DNA from: Ciona intestinalis
Lineage: Eukaryota; Chordata; Ascidiacea; Phlebobranchia; Cionidae
Length of the DNA: 64,000 nt
Direction of reading: 5' to 3'
Assembly: GCF_000224145.3 (NCBI RefSeq)
Contig: NC_020175.2
Coordinates: 1,165,948-1,229,947, forward strand
Shown: positions 47,501 to 62,500 of the stretch, piece after piece
Numbering within the stretch: position 1 is the first letter of the stretch
Layout: the number at the start of each line of letters is the position of its first letter
The notes under the pieces: model-generated
The model's input: the letters and a program-made list of their open reading frames with translations, nothing else
Told to the model about the DNA's origin: nothing
The model's database searches: none
Translations under genes and position numbers: made by a program

Positions 47501-50500
47501 AAGAAAATTAATATTTTCTAATGGACATCCATGAAGCTGAAAGTCACTCCCTCTTAATAAAAAGAAAAGAAAAATACAAGTCGAAATATACAAGCGTTTA
47601 AAACACATACTACAAAAACAAACTTCTATATTAAATAATACTTCAGGAATAAAAACAATAACTTACTCTCCAGGTTCTAGGTACACATTCGTTGTTGTAT
47701 TGCTATATCTTTCTATAACAGGACTCTTTCCGGGTTCAAAATACCATGTGTATGTTATACCAGTATCTGAAGGTGTCACATTTACTTTGAATTCAAGGGG
47801 TTTCAGTGAGGAGTAAATCCCATTTGATATCGGGTGAACAATTCTAGCAGCTGAAAGATAAAGATTAGATTTAGAAATCCAATTATTTCAGTTTATCTTG
47901 GTTATCACATTAAAAGAGATAAACACAATTTATGTTATGAGTTATCTGTAACTTTTGCATTCAGTTGTTTTGTACAAACCTGTTGTTAGCAAAAGGTTGT
48001 GTCTATGTTTTAACTGTAAGCATGGTGTAATGACTCACCTTTTTCTACTAGGATGTAAATTACAAAGATGTATTTATAGTTTTTATTTGCTATATTATTT
48101 TCTCGGGATAACTTTACTAGATTCACACTATACTTAGTACAACTATTTATATCAAAGTAATTGAAAACTTCTTACACATTAACTTTCGTTCGACATGAAC
48201 CTTGGGTAAAAAGAGTGAATGACCGACACGGTTTCGTGCCGTGACCTGCACTACGTACATCTTATGGTTTGCATATGTGTGGTTCACTGAGTAACCTGTG
48301 GAAAACAAGGTTAATCACATGTAGTTTTCAGTCATAATTGCAAGATTTTAAATGCAGGTGTTTATACTTTTTAAAGTTAATAAACATATTGCAACAAAAC
48401 TTATTTGTTGTAGAAAAAAATTTCAAAAGTTCTGGTCTTATAAATGTAGTCTTAATGATGTAGTTTAAACATGTGCACTGTTATTTACAAAAGCAGTCTA
48501 AAGTTAAACCATACCTATATTAGTATATGTTGTTCCATCACCCATTTCCCAAACTACAACCAGATCATGTTCTGGACGCCTGTTTGTGATTGAAAGTAAA
48601 ATAGGAGTTCCAAGTTCAACATAATATTCCCTATGTGACATAGATACGAGTGGCAGTGTTTCCGCATAAAAAGGAAATCCTAAAGATCTAGTCAACACAG
48701 GTTTAGGTGGATTGCGGTTTGCATCCAAAACAGCAACACTGATATTATAAGCACCATGTTCTGAAACAAAAATATTTCAAAATTGAATTATAACTATGAA
48801 CGAAAATTTATATTTTATTTTGAACTTATAGGCTGGAAATAAACAGAGATGTATTAAATGTTCATGTTCATTCATGTTATAAAGAAAGATGAAATGTAAT
48901 TACATTGCTGCACGGCGTAAAACACTGCGCTACTGTTTCCATATTTACTAAAAGTTTCAGTTTTCCCTCTCAGTTTCTTTAGATCGCAGAAGTTTAGATT
49001 CATTTTAAAGTTAATTCATTTTAATAATTTAATGTTTCAGGTATCTTTTTCACCATAAAGGAAAAACTATGTTACAACAGAAACAAGGTTAACTGTTTAA
49101 TACAAAAATATTATTATGCATATACATGTGATTATAGTAGCATTGGGAGATCGGCTGTAATCTCAATACTCACCCCTAAAAGTATATTCAATCTGAGCAT
49201 AATTTATCAGGTTTGAAGTTCTCCCTGTTCCATTAACCTCTATCATATCATAGAGTGTTGTGTTTCCATATAAGCGGAACTGAAATTGGAAAATAACATC
49301 TTCTCCATCACTTTGTGCATACAAAAGCAAAGGATTGCATTTGACTTGTTGCCGCAAACTCCCATATGACCTACCAGTATTTTCAGTATAATCCACCAAA
49401 GCACACTTTGTAACGCGGCTGTCAAATAAAAACATTAGTTAGAGATAATTTGTTGCATCGTTAGAAATGATTTTGTTGATTATCCGCTGCATCAGTCAGT
49501 TCTTGCACAAAAAAAAACAAGGAACCAGGGTTAGTCAATTACCTCCGGGGCCACACATGTTGTATATGTATAGTAGTGGTATTATAAGTTATTAACTGTA
49601 AATACAAAAACTAAGCGTGAATGTTTATTTAAAATGTTTCTCAAATTTACCTGTTAAGGTTGCGAGAGTATGGTTCATAAAGCTGTAGCTGTGTTATTGG
49701 TCGATAAACATCAATGGTAAAATTTATCTTTTCCTTTGTTGGTTCAGTTTCAAGTTGGCAATGACTGACACCTGAACAAAATAGAAATTCAAGGCTTACA
49801 GACTTTTTTATATATCTGCATATATGCATGCTGTATGTAAGATTCTCAAGTTATAACACCCAGGATGTTCTATTTTATATAGGTGAGTTTCTGTGGCTTG
49901 GAGAATTTAGGTTATAGCTGGCTTATTTCCCCAACACTGGGTGCTACCATGCAAAGCTCAACAGATGTTAAAGCACGTCTCTTTTAGTGGTAATAATGAT
50001 AAGAGATTATAATGGGAGACATAGGGAGACATCAATTAGGGACAAAATTTTATTACTTTTGTAAGCAAAATATAAAAATAAATTCTAAATTCTTACCAAG
50101 TATTGCAGTGGGGAATTGAAATGTATTTACATTTTCAGCATGCACTCTTGCTGTAGTATTCAGCATGACAATATTTCTGTTGGTAATTCTCCATCTCATC
50201 GTGCTGATAAACCTTTTCATTCGAACTTCTAATCTTACATCATCACCTTGTTGTACAAGGTCTGGAAAGTATGTTTTGGTAATACCCAGAAAAAAAACAT
50301 TAATTTTGTGTGTTAAGTATCACAGTTTTATGTTTTGTCTGTTTATACAAGTTATTTACAATTTTCCATTACTTTAGCATAATATACTAACAGGTTTAAT
50401 ATCATGGCTTCTGTCCCACCTGGTAAACATGTAGACACAAAAACAATTTTTTCTGCATTTTTTACTGTGTGTTTTAACAATCTAATAAATTACCTATTTT

Positions 50501-53500
50501 TTTAAAAATAGATAAGAGATGTATAGGGCCACAATGCCTGGTAATTGCACTCATACTCAGGTAACACAAACAGGTTGACAAAACGTAAACATACATGGTT
50601 GGTTGTGTAGTTCTCCATTAACCCTCAGTTGATATGTAAATAATGAACTTCTGTTATGAAAGATGTCAGTTGTATTGGTGACAACATCAACCATGGGAAC
50701 TCCTTCCAATATCCACCTCAATGTAAAAGTAAATCGAAAATGACCAGCTTCGTTGTAAACATGAGACAAAGTATAGACTCTGAGAGATAAAAGAGTATCC
50801 GTTAATACAAAAATTAAACTATTTCGATACAGATCTCACATTACATTTGATCCACAGATGTTACATGACATATGCATTGGTTTCATTACCCATTATAATG
50901 ACAATGCTACGAAATATAAGGCCAGAAACTTTACTGAAAAAGATACTTAATTCGTTTAGCCCCAATACTTCAATAAAATTTTCCCATGATCTATGACTTT
51001 ATGTAAAGAACCACTAATATAACCTGTTTACTTACTATTAAATTAAACAAGAATATTTAAAAAAAAAGAAATACCCATGTAACATGTAAGTTAACCTTAC
51101 AAACACCATTACATTTGTTTCCTAATAAAATACCTTGTTGAGCTTCTGTTTTCAAGTAAAGTAAGATCTCTGCTCCTGTATGTTTGGTTGTTGCTGCCAT
51201 CCATCCATGAAACAGTCAAGTTAAATTCAACATTAATACTAATGGTCACATAAAAACTGGTGTTGTGGCCAATGTAACCTTCATTTGTCTGAAAAATAAA
51301 AACAAAAATATGTTGTTCTATGTAATCAATAACCTTTGAAGTAAAGAGCAGATTCTAAACTACACAGCTTCTCAGGATTGCTATGACATAAAACGGCAAC
51401 TATATAGAATACCATATTGAATGAAACTTATGTTATCATGGCATGGCCAGAAAACGACAGTCGTTAAAACACAGAGGTTCATACACCTCGTGCCAGCTGA
51501 CGAGTTACTATGTATGTTACTTTATAGCTGATTTTTTGGGGGGGAATTTTTTATGTATGATAATTTGGACAACCCATTACTGACTACTGGGTTGGAGCAA
51601 TTGCCGTTAAGTGTCTTGCCCAAAGACACATACGCCCAAAATGGTAGCAACGACGAGCCTTGAAACCCATTACCTTGGGGTTACAGGCGGGCTGGCTGAT
51701 CACTTTGCCACGGCGCCAAATATATTGGGTGAATCTAGATCTAAACCAAAACTTGAAAATCATAAACATAAATAAAAGTTTGATGGTTGATTTAGTTGCT
51801 TAGTAGTTGAGCATTAAATTTAGTCAATCTGTTTATTAGCTCACCATGACAGAGAAATGGTTCTTTGGGTTTTGCACATGAACCAAAACTGAGGTGTTCA
51901 TTCTACTTATATCATTGGATATAAGAAGGAAGATTTCATACACACCAGATCTGTTGAAGCTGTAGCTGAGCTGCAATAGAAGTATAAGTGTTAGTAACTT
52001 AATCTAATTTTATATGATATGTTATGTAGTCGTGATATATTTTGCTGTAACCAAATTCATATTTAATTCTTTACCTATACCTATTATAAAGACCTACTAA
52101 AAGAAATATATAGCATGTGAGTCACACGCTTTGTGTAAGAAATTCACTTTTAACATTTAATTTTAAAAAAAATGACATACAAACTTTATAAACATGAAGA
52201 TCTTGCTCACCTCATATTTGTAGTTTGACTTTGAAGATGTGAAGACATAGCCAGGTTCATTATGATGCTTCACTCTCCATTCATATATAATGTTGCTTCC
52301 ATTTGTAACACTAGCATACCATTTACCTACGGGATTACTGTTCAAGACAACAACTGCATCTCCCTGTAATAGTTTGAATAAATATACCTTATTTATCCTC
52401 TCTTAGCCAGAAATATTAGTTATTATAACATGAGTGTTCCGATGCTTACATCCAAAACTTGTGGGTGATTGTTTGTTTCCTGGGAATTTTTATGTAAAAC
52501 TGACAATTTAGACAACCTATTAGTTGAGCAATTCCCATTCTGTATCTTGCACAAGGACACATACTGTCACAATGGTGGCAGCAAAGAGCCTTGAAACCAT
52601 TACCTTTGAGTTAGAGGCACACATGCTAACCAACTGTGCCACGATGCCAGATGATTTTAGTATTTAGTGCATGAGATGAGAGACATTTCTATAACCTCTT
52701 TTTCCAATAAACATTTTGTTATAGCTACTGGTTATTGGGATGACTTTTGTTTTTATATTTGCATATTTCTTACTTACGACAAGTAACAAACAGCAAAAAC
52801 AGGTTACAATGAGTTAAAACTTGAAATGAGTCAAAGTAAGGCTATCTTTGTTTTGCTACCTATACTTTTATACTATTTACGAATAATCAGATACTACACA
52901 TGTTAAAGCATCCAACAAAAAATACTGCTAGTTCTGTTTAATGTTGATTTTCTATAACAAGTTCACAGTGTTACCTGAATATTAAGGTTGGAAATCCTTT
53001 CCTCCACAACAATCAGGGATGTGTAATTCCTTGAAGAAACACTGCCAAGGACTTCCATGTTAACTGTATAAAGACCATGGCGGGAAAACGAATGATGTAA
53101 AGTTATGAAACTATTTGCTGAAAGTTGTGTAACAGATGAAGCATCTGGAAGTTTGACTGAAACAAAATGGGTATAAATGGACAATCTATATAACTTCTTA
53201 TAAAAACACTCTCAGATATATTTTAGGGAACAATTTTGTTTAAATATTTTATTGACAACTAATGGTTTGTATGCCAAGTATTAAACTTTGTCAAGGATAA
53301 TGCCTTGTTGTGTTGCAGATAAAACGTTAGTGGCAATTAACTTTGTTATTTTAAAACAAACATTGCTGCTAAGATATACTAGCTATATAGTGACAGCAGA
53401 AAACTGTAAACTATTTAGGTTATTACCTCTACATCCAGTTTCATGTGTATAGATTGAAATACATTTTACGTCAATTTCAAATTCTACCCCTACTTCCACA

Positions 53501-56500
53501 ATAACAGGATGTTGCAAGTATCTTGTAAGTGGTTGACGGTTTAATGACACCACACTCATAAAAGTATGTGATTCGTTTGACATCGGTTTTGCTGTCAGAT
53601 TAACAAAACATGGAAAATACGGACAGATAGGAGTGAACTTGATCACAGGAGATGTAGTTTGTATTGTTGTTTGTTGGATTGTTGAACCACTAGCCATGCC
53701 CCAATACTCCCATGTGTATAGCACTGCAGATGTTGGCTGGTCTGTAAATTCAAAATATTTTAATACTTAAAGCAGTACATAAATTCAACTGTATAGTATG
53801 TGACTGAAAACAACAGTATTTTTGAAAAGTAGGTGTTGACCCAACGTTACGAGCATCCTTAGATATACTAATTTGGGAAGAAATGCTTAAAGTTAATGCC
53901 TTGTATTCCTAGCATTGCTTTACCACATTTGTCCAGTAGTTTTATACCAAGAAACCAAACTGACACGTGTATATCACAAAATTTTTGTTATCAATTTAAG
54001 CACCTTAAGGTGGTGCGCTTAAGAAGCACTCTAATGAATTACACTAAACTGAGTAAACAAACTCACTGTTAATAAAAGCAACCAACACATTTTCTTCTCC
54101 ATCAACAGCAAAGTTGAGATCGGGATCAAGTACATTTGATATCTTCAAATCATTAACAAGATAACCGACATGAATCTCAGATGTGAGTTCCACTCTACTG
54201 ACATTATTCCAAGCTGTCAGTTGGACTTGAAACACACCTTGTCTTGGGAACTTGGAAGTTAAGAAGTTGAAGTATCCTGGGGCTATAAAAAAGAATAAAA
54301 AATATATAAGGTAATAAACATCTTATTTTCTGTAAATTGGTTTTATGTGTATTTGTAAAAATTAAAATGTTATTTTTTAACACACTGATAGTTGTATGGT
54401 TTGTTATTTAGCTTGTATATGTTTAATTAAATGGTTCTTTGATGTCCATCTATAGTTCTAATTTTCAAGTTAGCAAAAAGCACCTTGTAGTTGATCACTC
54501 GTATGTCGGAACTCCATAATCAACATATCACTGGCACAGTTGATGGATAACACAAGCTCAGTGTATGAACCTCTGTATAAAAATAATATTAAATTTTAGC
54601 TTTGCCTTCTAAAATAAATAAAAAAAAACTAAGATACAGACTGCACATTATATTTTAATGTTAGTTTCAGTTGGAAGTGTGTTTGGTTGTTAAGTGCTTT
54701 CAGTAAACATACACTTCCCGCACACAACTCTTCAAGTACACATACGTCCACAAACATGGCAGCATTTAAACTGAAACCCATATTCTTGAGTCTAGAGGAG
54801 GGCTTTTTAGCCACTGGGCGACTGCACTAGACAAAAAAAGAATTTAAAATAAACCAATTTAAGAAGGAAAACTAACCTTTCATATGAGACCGATATATTT
54901 CTTTGCTCATGTAAATACATTAACTTTGGAACTCTAATGTTTAACCCTTCAATTGGTTCTTCTCCACAAACAAGTACAGAGGTATTTACACTAGATGCCA
55001 TGTTAAGAGCTTCTATGAAGAGAGTGTGGCAACCAACTGTGTCAAGCCTGAAAACAATTATATTGTCACCATTCAGCTATATATGATATAAAGCATAAGT
55101 ATATACAAATATATAGAGTATAAAATACTCAAACATTTTTTATTTTTTAAAGTTACCAACATAGGTACACTTTCAGAACACTTTCATTAAAGGAACATTT
55201 GAACATTATACTTATCTGTATATATATAAAATTAAAAATACAGCTTACAGCTTACCAAAATGTTGCGGTGTCTTGAAACGGAGCATTCCTACCAACATTG
55301 TTGCCCCCACGCTGACCCATAAACTCCCATCTTGTTTTAACATCCGTGCCTTGCTCCACATTATAGGAAACATTAACCAATCCAATAGTGCTGATGATAT
55401 TATCCGGGTTTTCAACATTCAGTGCTGACTCATCCTGTACCATGACAGTACATGAATCAAGATTGTTTATCACAACATCAAACAGCCCACTTTCATTGAA
55501 CATATATCTTAAAGGGGCTGCAGCGATAAATGTTGCTCTATTCTGATGTTGGCCACTTCTTGGGATAATTGACCAACTGAGTGCGTAACCTGCACCATCT
55601 GTGACTTGGAATCTGTTATTACAAAGAAAAATCTTTTATACTTTCAGGATAAAATATAGATCGAAATTCATTAAAATTCGAGATAAAATTTCACAGTCAG
55701 ATTCCTTAAAAATTGCAAAATACAAAATAAATAATGGATTTTTTTATATCTTTTATTCAAGAAAGCATTGTTTTTAGATGTATGTAAACATCTTCTTTTG
55801 GGGGTTAAGTCAAAATTCCAGATGCCACAGTAATTCATGCCATGGAGGGATGAGTGGGTGACATTACACATATGAAACCTTTACTTACACAGTTGGAGCG
55901 TTGGTTCTTGTATGGCTGTTACAAACAAGACCTTGCATTGAGAAACCATCGCCAACTATTGTCAACTTCTGAGATAATGTTGAATTGATTTCATGGGTAG
56001 AGTTAGATAGCTGAAACATAATTGTTGGATGTAAACAAAAATAAATAAGATAATGGTTATTACTAATTAGTTTTGCATACTGGTATAAACAATACTATTT
56101 GAAACACTGAGGAGCCAGAAAATAACAGCCAATGATTATCACAAATTACATATGGAATAAAATAATAATTGAACTTTAGATTTGGCAATATATCCAACGG
56201 ATAAACAACCCACACTTCGGTAACAAATTAAGTTTATTACCTTTATTTTGACTGTGTATTCCCCAAACCTTGTGTACTTGTGATGGAAGAGTAGATTAAA
56301 TTGGCAGTCACCTTTGTAGCATGTGCGGAGATTTTGCCTAGAGTAAAGTCTGCAAACAAAGTTAATTTTAATCATTTTGATCGACAAAAATTAAAATATG
56401 TTACAGGTAGAAGTTAATTACCTTGTCACAATGTTTCTGTTCAGTTCACTAACATTACTGTTTCTTCCGTAGGCATCAAGGCCTTGGTAGAAGCGCGGAT

Positions 56501-59500
56501 TCACTCTAAAAAAAGGGAAATGACTGTAATTTTAAAACAAAAGAGTTTAAAAGCTTTTTCAGTGAGTTATGTATTTCATCAAATTAGGGTTCAGTGAGTT
56601 ATGTATTAAAGGGTTACCACCGAACAGCCACACTTTTGACTAATAGCCTACTCTTTGTTTTAATTTATTCTCAGCATGTTATAACTGTTGATTTGTTGTT
56701 ATTTTCCATCTTTTTACTAAAGTAGGCTAATTAAATATTATGCTTTTCATTGTAATTAAAGGAGTAAATAAAAAGTTATATTATTAGTGAATACCTGGTT
56801 GATCGTTTCATTCTGCTAACTAGGTCTAGGTTCAAATCTTCAGTAAAGTTTCGTTGATCACCAAAATCGACAAACATACCTAGAAATGGCCTTTCAAATA
56901 TGTAGTTGAAAGATGCCTGTAAAAATGTGTGTAATGTTGTTGTTATTTGGCTTCAATTAAAAGAGTGGGGAAGTGTGTTAGACTTACATGAAAGCATATT
57001 TTAGTTTCTCTGAAGTACAGGCCTTCTGGTAGGATAACATCCACCATTGTTGTTCTTCTTGGAGGTGGCAGAATATCAAAGGGGAGACCAGGCCAATTAA
57101 GTTGTGGGGCCCGAGGACAAGGACCTGACATGTCTTCACAAGATCGCAAAGAAAATTCTAAGTTTTCCATTACTGAGCTGACAGCAGCAAGATACAGGGT
57201 TGTGCTCAAGCTGCTGTATGAGTTGTAAGCTCTCACTGTTATCTCACAAGTGCCAGGTTTGGTGAAAGTAAATTTCTGGAATAGAAGGAAGTCTTGTTAA
57301 TAGTGACATTTAAAAAAATGTTTTTAAACAGATAAAACTATTTGCTTTTTTATTGTAGAAAATTGTATTATACATAATTGTAGTCGAATTTTATTTTGTA
57401 AGGATTGGATCATGTGTTAGGCTGTTACCCCTACAGTGTTACTAAAAACAAAACAGTAAGATTTTAACATGAAACTTAGTCAGCACTTGCCTGTATATTT
57501 TCACGACAAAACAAACAGTTTTCGTTTCTGTGACGAATTTGGCGAATGTTGCAAATATTCCACTCAAAAGTAGCATTCAAACCACTGTCTAGGTAAGCTC
57601 TGAAAGTAGTTTCAACTCCAATGGAGACTGCATTATAATTCTCTTGGATGCCCAAGTTGTTATAATCTGAAGTGGAAATTTTTTTTTACTTTTGTTTTAA
57701 ATAGTATTTTTTGTTAACAAAACAAGACAGTATTGGGTGTATGAATGACTACTTTATGTATAAAAGTTCATACAGATCTGACACAACACACCCATTTTGA
57801 AAACCTATGTTGGGCGGGTTGTCTGCATAAAAAAAAGTGTGAAACCGGTTTAAATTCAAAGAGTGGCTCATTCAAGATAAAAAAACCTTATGTATAACTT
57901 ACCTGCAAACTCCGTTGCATTTGGAACGCACGGCCCAGAACCCGTATTAAGAGATGCATCCACAACAACAGAAAGGCTGGCAAGAACAGGGGATAACACT
58001 TCAATGAAATCTCGGTATTCAAATGAAGACATGGCGTTCCGTATAAGTACATCTAAAACATACATTGCAACATTAGTACAAGAAATTTAAGTATGTTGGA
58101 TAATGCCACGCTCAAAACGTAAGTCACGCTTTTATGTGAGACTTTTTCCCAGGTACAGTTTCCCCTTTGCGTGTAAAAGCAGCAGAAGCGTTGCATATTC
58201 GGACTCACTTTTCGTACAATTTCATTTTATTAAATGCGCGCGCACTTGTTTAACATGAGCGCAGGCGTTCGTTGGGTGCCCAACCCATGGGCGTTGGCGT
58301 ATATTTACACACCATGTATTTTTAAATATTTTTGAATGTTACCGCCAAAATATAAAATAATCGAGTAAGCTTTATGTCATCATTTAATCGATTGATTAAG
58401 AATTGTAAGCTAAAAAAATTGTACAAATGCCTAAGGGAAAGCAGAGCCATAGAAATACCGAGTAGTCCAACCCATTGTTACGTAAAAGACAAATTGAACG
58501 GCAATTTGGGTCCAAAATAACACAGTAGGTATAGGGAAAATCCATGTTTTTCGGTAAATTACAGAAAATCTTGGGCCTAAAAACAAATTTAAAGGTTGAA
58601 AAATGTAAAAAACATGTGTTATTTGTTTTCTGTGTCAAAAAAAGTCAAAAAATGGAATTAGAAGCGGTTGATTTGTGACATTTTAGTCATTTAATGGGGG
58701 TAAATTTATATATTTTTTCAAAACAATGTTTGGTAAGGTAAATAGAAGCTGTTTTACGCCTTCTCACAAAAGGAAATCGCAAATAGAACTCAACAAGTTC
58801 GTTTAAACTCATTGCGAAAGTCACCGCTTTTGCTCTATTTTGAACACACAAAGACGGCAGTTGGACTACTCGGTGTTTATACGACTCTGAGGGAAAGCGN
58901 NNNNNNNNNNNNNNNNNNNNNNNNNNNNNNNNNNNNNNNNNNNNNNNNNAATTCAAAGAGTGGCTCATTCAAGATAAAAAAACCTTATGTATAACTTACC
59001 TGCAAATTCCGTTGCATTTGGAACGCACGGCCCAGAACCCGTATTAAGAGATGCATCCACAACAACAGAAAGGCTGGCAAGAACAGGGGATAACACTTCA
59101 ATGAAATCTCGGTATTCAAATGAAGACATGGCGTTCCGTATAAGTACATCTAAAACATACATTGCAACATTAGTACAAGAAATTTAAGTATGTTGGATAA
59201 TGCCACGCTCAAAACGTAAGTCACGCTTTTATGTGAGACTTTTTCCCAGGTACAGTTTCCCCTTTGCGTGTTTTTTTGCGTGTAAAAGCAGCAGAAGCGT
59301 TGCATATTCGGACTCACTTTTCGTACAATTTCATTTTATTAAATGCGCGCGCACTTGTTTAACATGAGCGCAGGCGTTCGTTGGGTGCCCAACCCATGGG
59401 CGTTGGCGTATATTTACACACCATGTATTTTTAAATATTTTTGAATGTTACCGCCAAAATATAAAATAATCGAGTAAGCTTTATGTCATCATTTAATCGA

Positions 59501-62500
59501 TTGATTAAGAATTGTAAGCTAAAAAATTGTACAAATGCCTAAGAGAAAGCGAACTGTTTTAAAATCATATAATAGATATTTACGAAGTTTTCTTAGTATA
59601 GAATCGCTCAGGGTAAGAACCAAAATTAGTTTTTGAAATATATATGCTGTCGGAAATGACACACAAGAATTAGCTACGATGGGAAAACGGTGTAAACTCA
59701 TAGCCGAAAAAACATTTTAATTTTTATAAAATAATAAATTATAGCTCACCAAAATTCTGGAAACCTGCTGCCTCTGGAGTGTAAAGAAACTGTAGCGTCG
59801 TTGTTGTTTGTCCGGGTTCGATACGTGTTGAAAATGTGAGTGAGGTGCGTGGAAATCCTATTGTAACGTTTACCACGCCCATGTCTTTGCCAGCATACCT
59901 GTCCAATCCTTTTGTTTTGTGAAGAAAAAACATTCAGTTTGATGTTGAAATCAAAACACAACATATTTTTTTTGTTTTTATCATTGAAAACGATAGCGAA
60001 AAGCATAATATTTAAAGGACGAGGTGAAGGTAATCAATCGAAACACGTGTTCAGCCAGTAGCGTCTAATATTTTCCTCTATTTTACAATAACAATAACAG
60101 ATTAAAGTATGTAACCATACTCAATACAGGATATATGGCTAGTCAACTAGCACCTTACATACGCCTTACCTGTTTCAAATCCGGGCGGCGCCCCCAAAGT
60201 TATTGGAACAGTTACATTCACGGGTTGACCTACCAGAGTTTTAGACGCAAACTCCGCTAAACGAACCTCTAATATAAACGGACCCCGTGACGAGAAAACG
60301 CTGGATACTCCAACTCCACCGCACATACTGGTAATATCACTGGGACAGCTGTCAAGACATGATCTTTGGTTAAAGGTGATAGGGATCTTAAACAATCATC
60401 CCCTGAAGGTAAACCAACAGTGGGAATATTATGTTTAGGGCTTCAAAGCGGGTAAAAAGTTTTGACTAAAAGTTCAATTGTAAAACTATAGTAGGGTGGG
60501 GGAAGATGGGACACCTTTTTATTCTATTTTCTCGACCTATTTGGTAGTAAACAAAGAACATTCAAGCAAATATAAAACCGTATCCTCACGACTCTCATAG
60601 ACCGCTGTTAATAGTTTAAAACACGATCAGGATATTTGGTAAAGGTGTCCCATCTTCCCCCACCCTACTCGTTTTGAACAACACATTAAATGAATGTAAT
60701 TTTTTATACTCGTGTGGCGGAACAACACCATCGTTATTACACGAGTGTTATATATGTTTCATACCCGCTATAGTGAATGATACACAAGATTTGGTCCAGT
60801 TTTATTCATTTCGTAAACGAACGAGAATGGCTTCTAAAAATAATTACCAAGCAGAAATAAATAAGTCACATTGATTCAATAAAACCAACACATACCTTTG
60901 ATTACATTCATGTTGAGGTACTTCGTGCAGGTCAGAGATGCTTGTTAGGCATATGCAATTCGGAGGGTCAAGAAGGGCGAACTGCTTTCTGCAATTACAA
61001 ACATGGATACTTGTATATATGGAGCTTATATGCATGAGCAGAATAACCCTTTTCCTTAGGCTACGTTTTCGTGTATAGTACCGTCGGGGAAGACAAGAAA
61101 CCTTTCACACGTATTATCAAAATATATCCTGATCGTGTTTCGAATAATAATAACAATGGTCTATGGGAGCCGTAAGGATGCGGTTTAATATTTCTTTGAA
61201 TGTTCTTTTTTTACTAACAAATGGGACGAAAAAAAGAATGAAAGGTGTTCCATCTTTCCCTATCCTACTATATGTATAATTTTGGATTCATTATCCTGAG
61301 AATCCGTTTTGGGGGAGAATTCGGTATTTTCTGTGCAGTTGCTAATTTGTAATTAAAAGACAAAAATCTCTAACGGTATTGCATAACATAACAATAGAAT
61401 ACAATAGTAAGGATCAAATTAATTATACCAACGAAGAGAGAGGAATTAGCAGCAAAACGACAGTATACTATGAACGCGCTTTAATGAACTAAAACTATGG
61501 AGGGGAAAACAATAAATAAAATTGCATAACTGCCTAACACAAACGCTTTATAAGTTATTTCTTTTTCTATTTCTAAAATATGGGAAGTTCCGCCGATACG
61601 CGGTTTTGTAATTTGTTATATGTTTCAATATTGCGGAAAGCTTTAATTTGGTTATAATCCTACAGCCAGTATTAATTCTTGGTCACGGACATCCTTAAAT
61701 AACCGCACGCCTAACAGCATGTTGCATTCACGTCAGGCTAATGTAATCAGATTAAACAGCGCCTTTTGTTCCTGAAACTAGACGTTTAATTAGAGAATTA
61801 TATACCTTGGTATTATTTGCAGTTTATATTGCAGAATTCATTGCTACATTGCAGAAATATGTTCATAAAGCGCGTTATATATAATTGCCTGATGTCTTTA
61901 AATTATTTTATAATTTTTAAATATATACCTATTGTAAAAAGCCGTAAATGTTAATTTATTAACTTCGGTTTAAATTCGTAACATCATAATTTGAAGGCAC
62001 GAAATATATGATCTGTTAAAGAAGAAAAGTGGCAATCCGTAAATGAACTAAAATAGCCAAGTTCGAAACATTAGGCATGTTACTGGTAAAATTTTCAGTT
62101 TACCACACTTGTTTAAGAACCGGAATATGACAGTTATAATAAACTTAGGCGTACTTATTTACTTGAGACAATGTATCCGGTGTGAAGTAAAACGCTTATA
62201 AACGAGCTTAGAGCTGTAAGCAGCTAGTTGCCACTTCTCATAAGCCCAGACCAGCTTTAGCTCAACGATGTGGACGAAAAAAACGAGATTTGACATTCGC
62301 TTCGGAGTCGATTTATCGCTTCAGGCGTATGAAATATTCGCGGTTAGAAATGTAAGCAGGTTACATTCAAATTCTCGCTCAAATTAATATGAAAAAATAT
62401 TTTCAATTAAAATCGATATGTTTGTTAATTTAAATGCATCTACTATTACATATGTGTACTGCAAATTGGAGATATAACTAACGTTTAAACACAATGTGTG

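Noticed and set aside
57854..59540. Genuine tandem exon duplication
   Set aside because: The repeated copies are separated by a transposon, its target duplication and a 50-N gap, and the second copy shows the empty insertion site. Allelic duplication in the assembly explains all of this better, although both copies would stay in frame.
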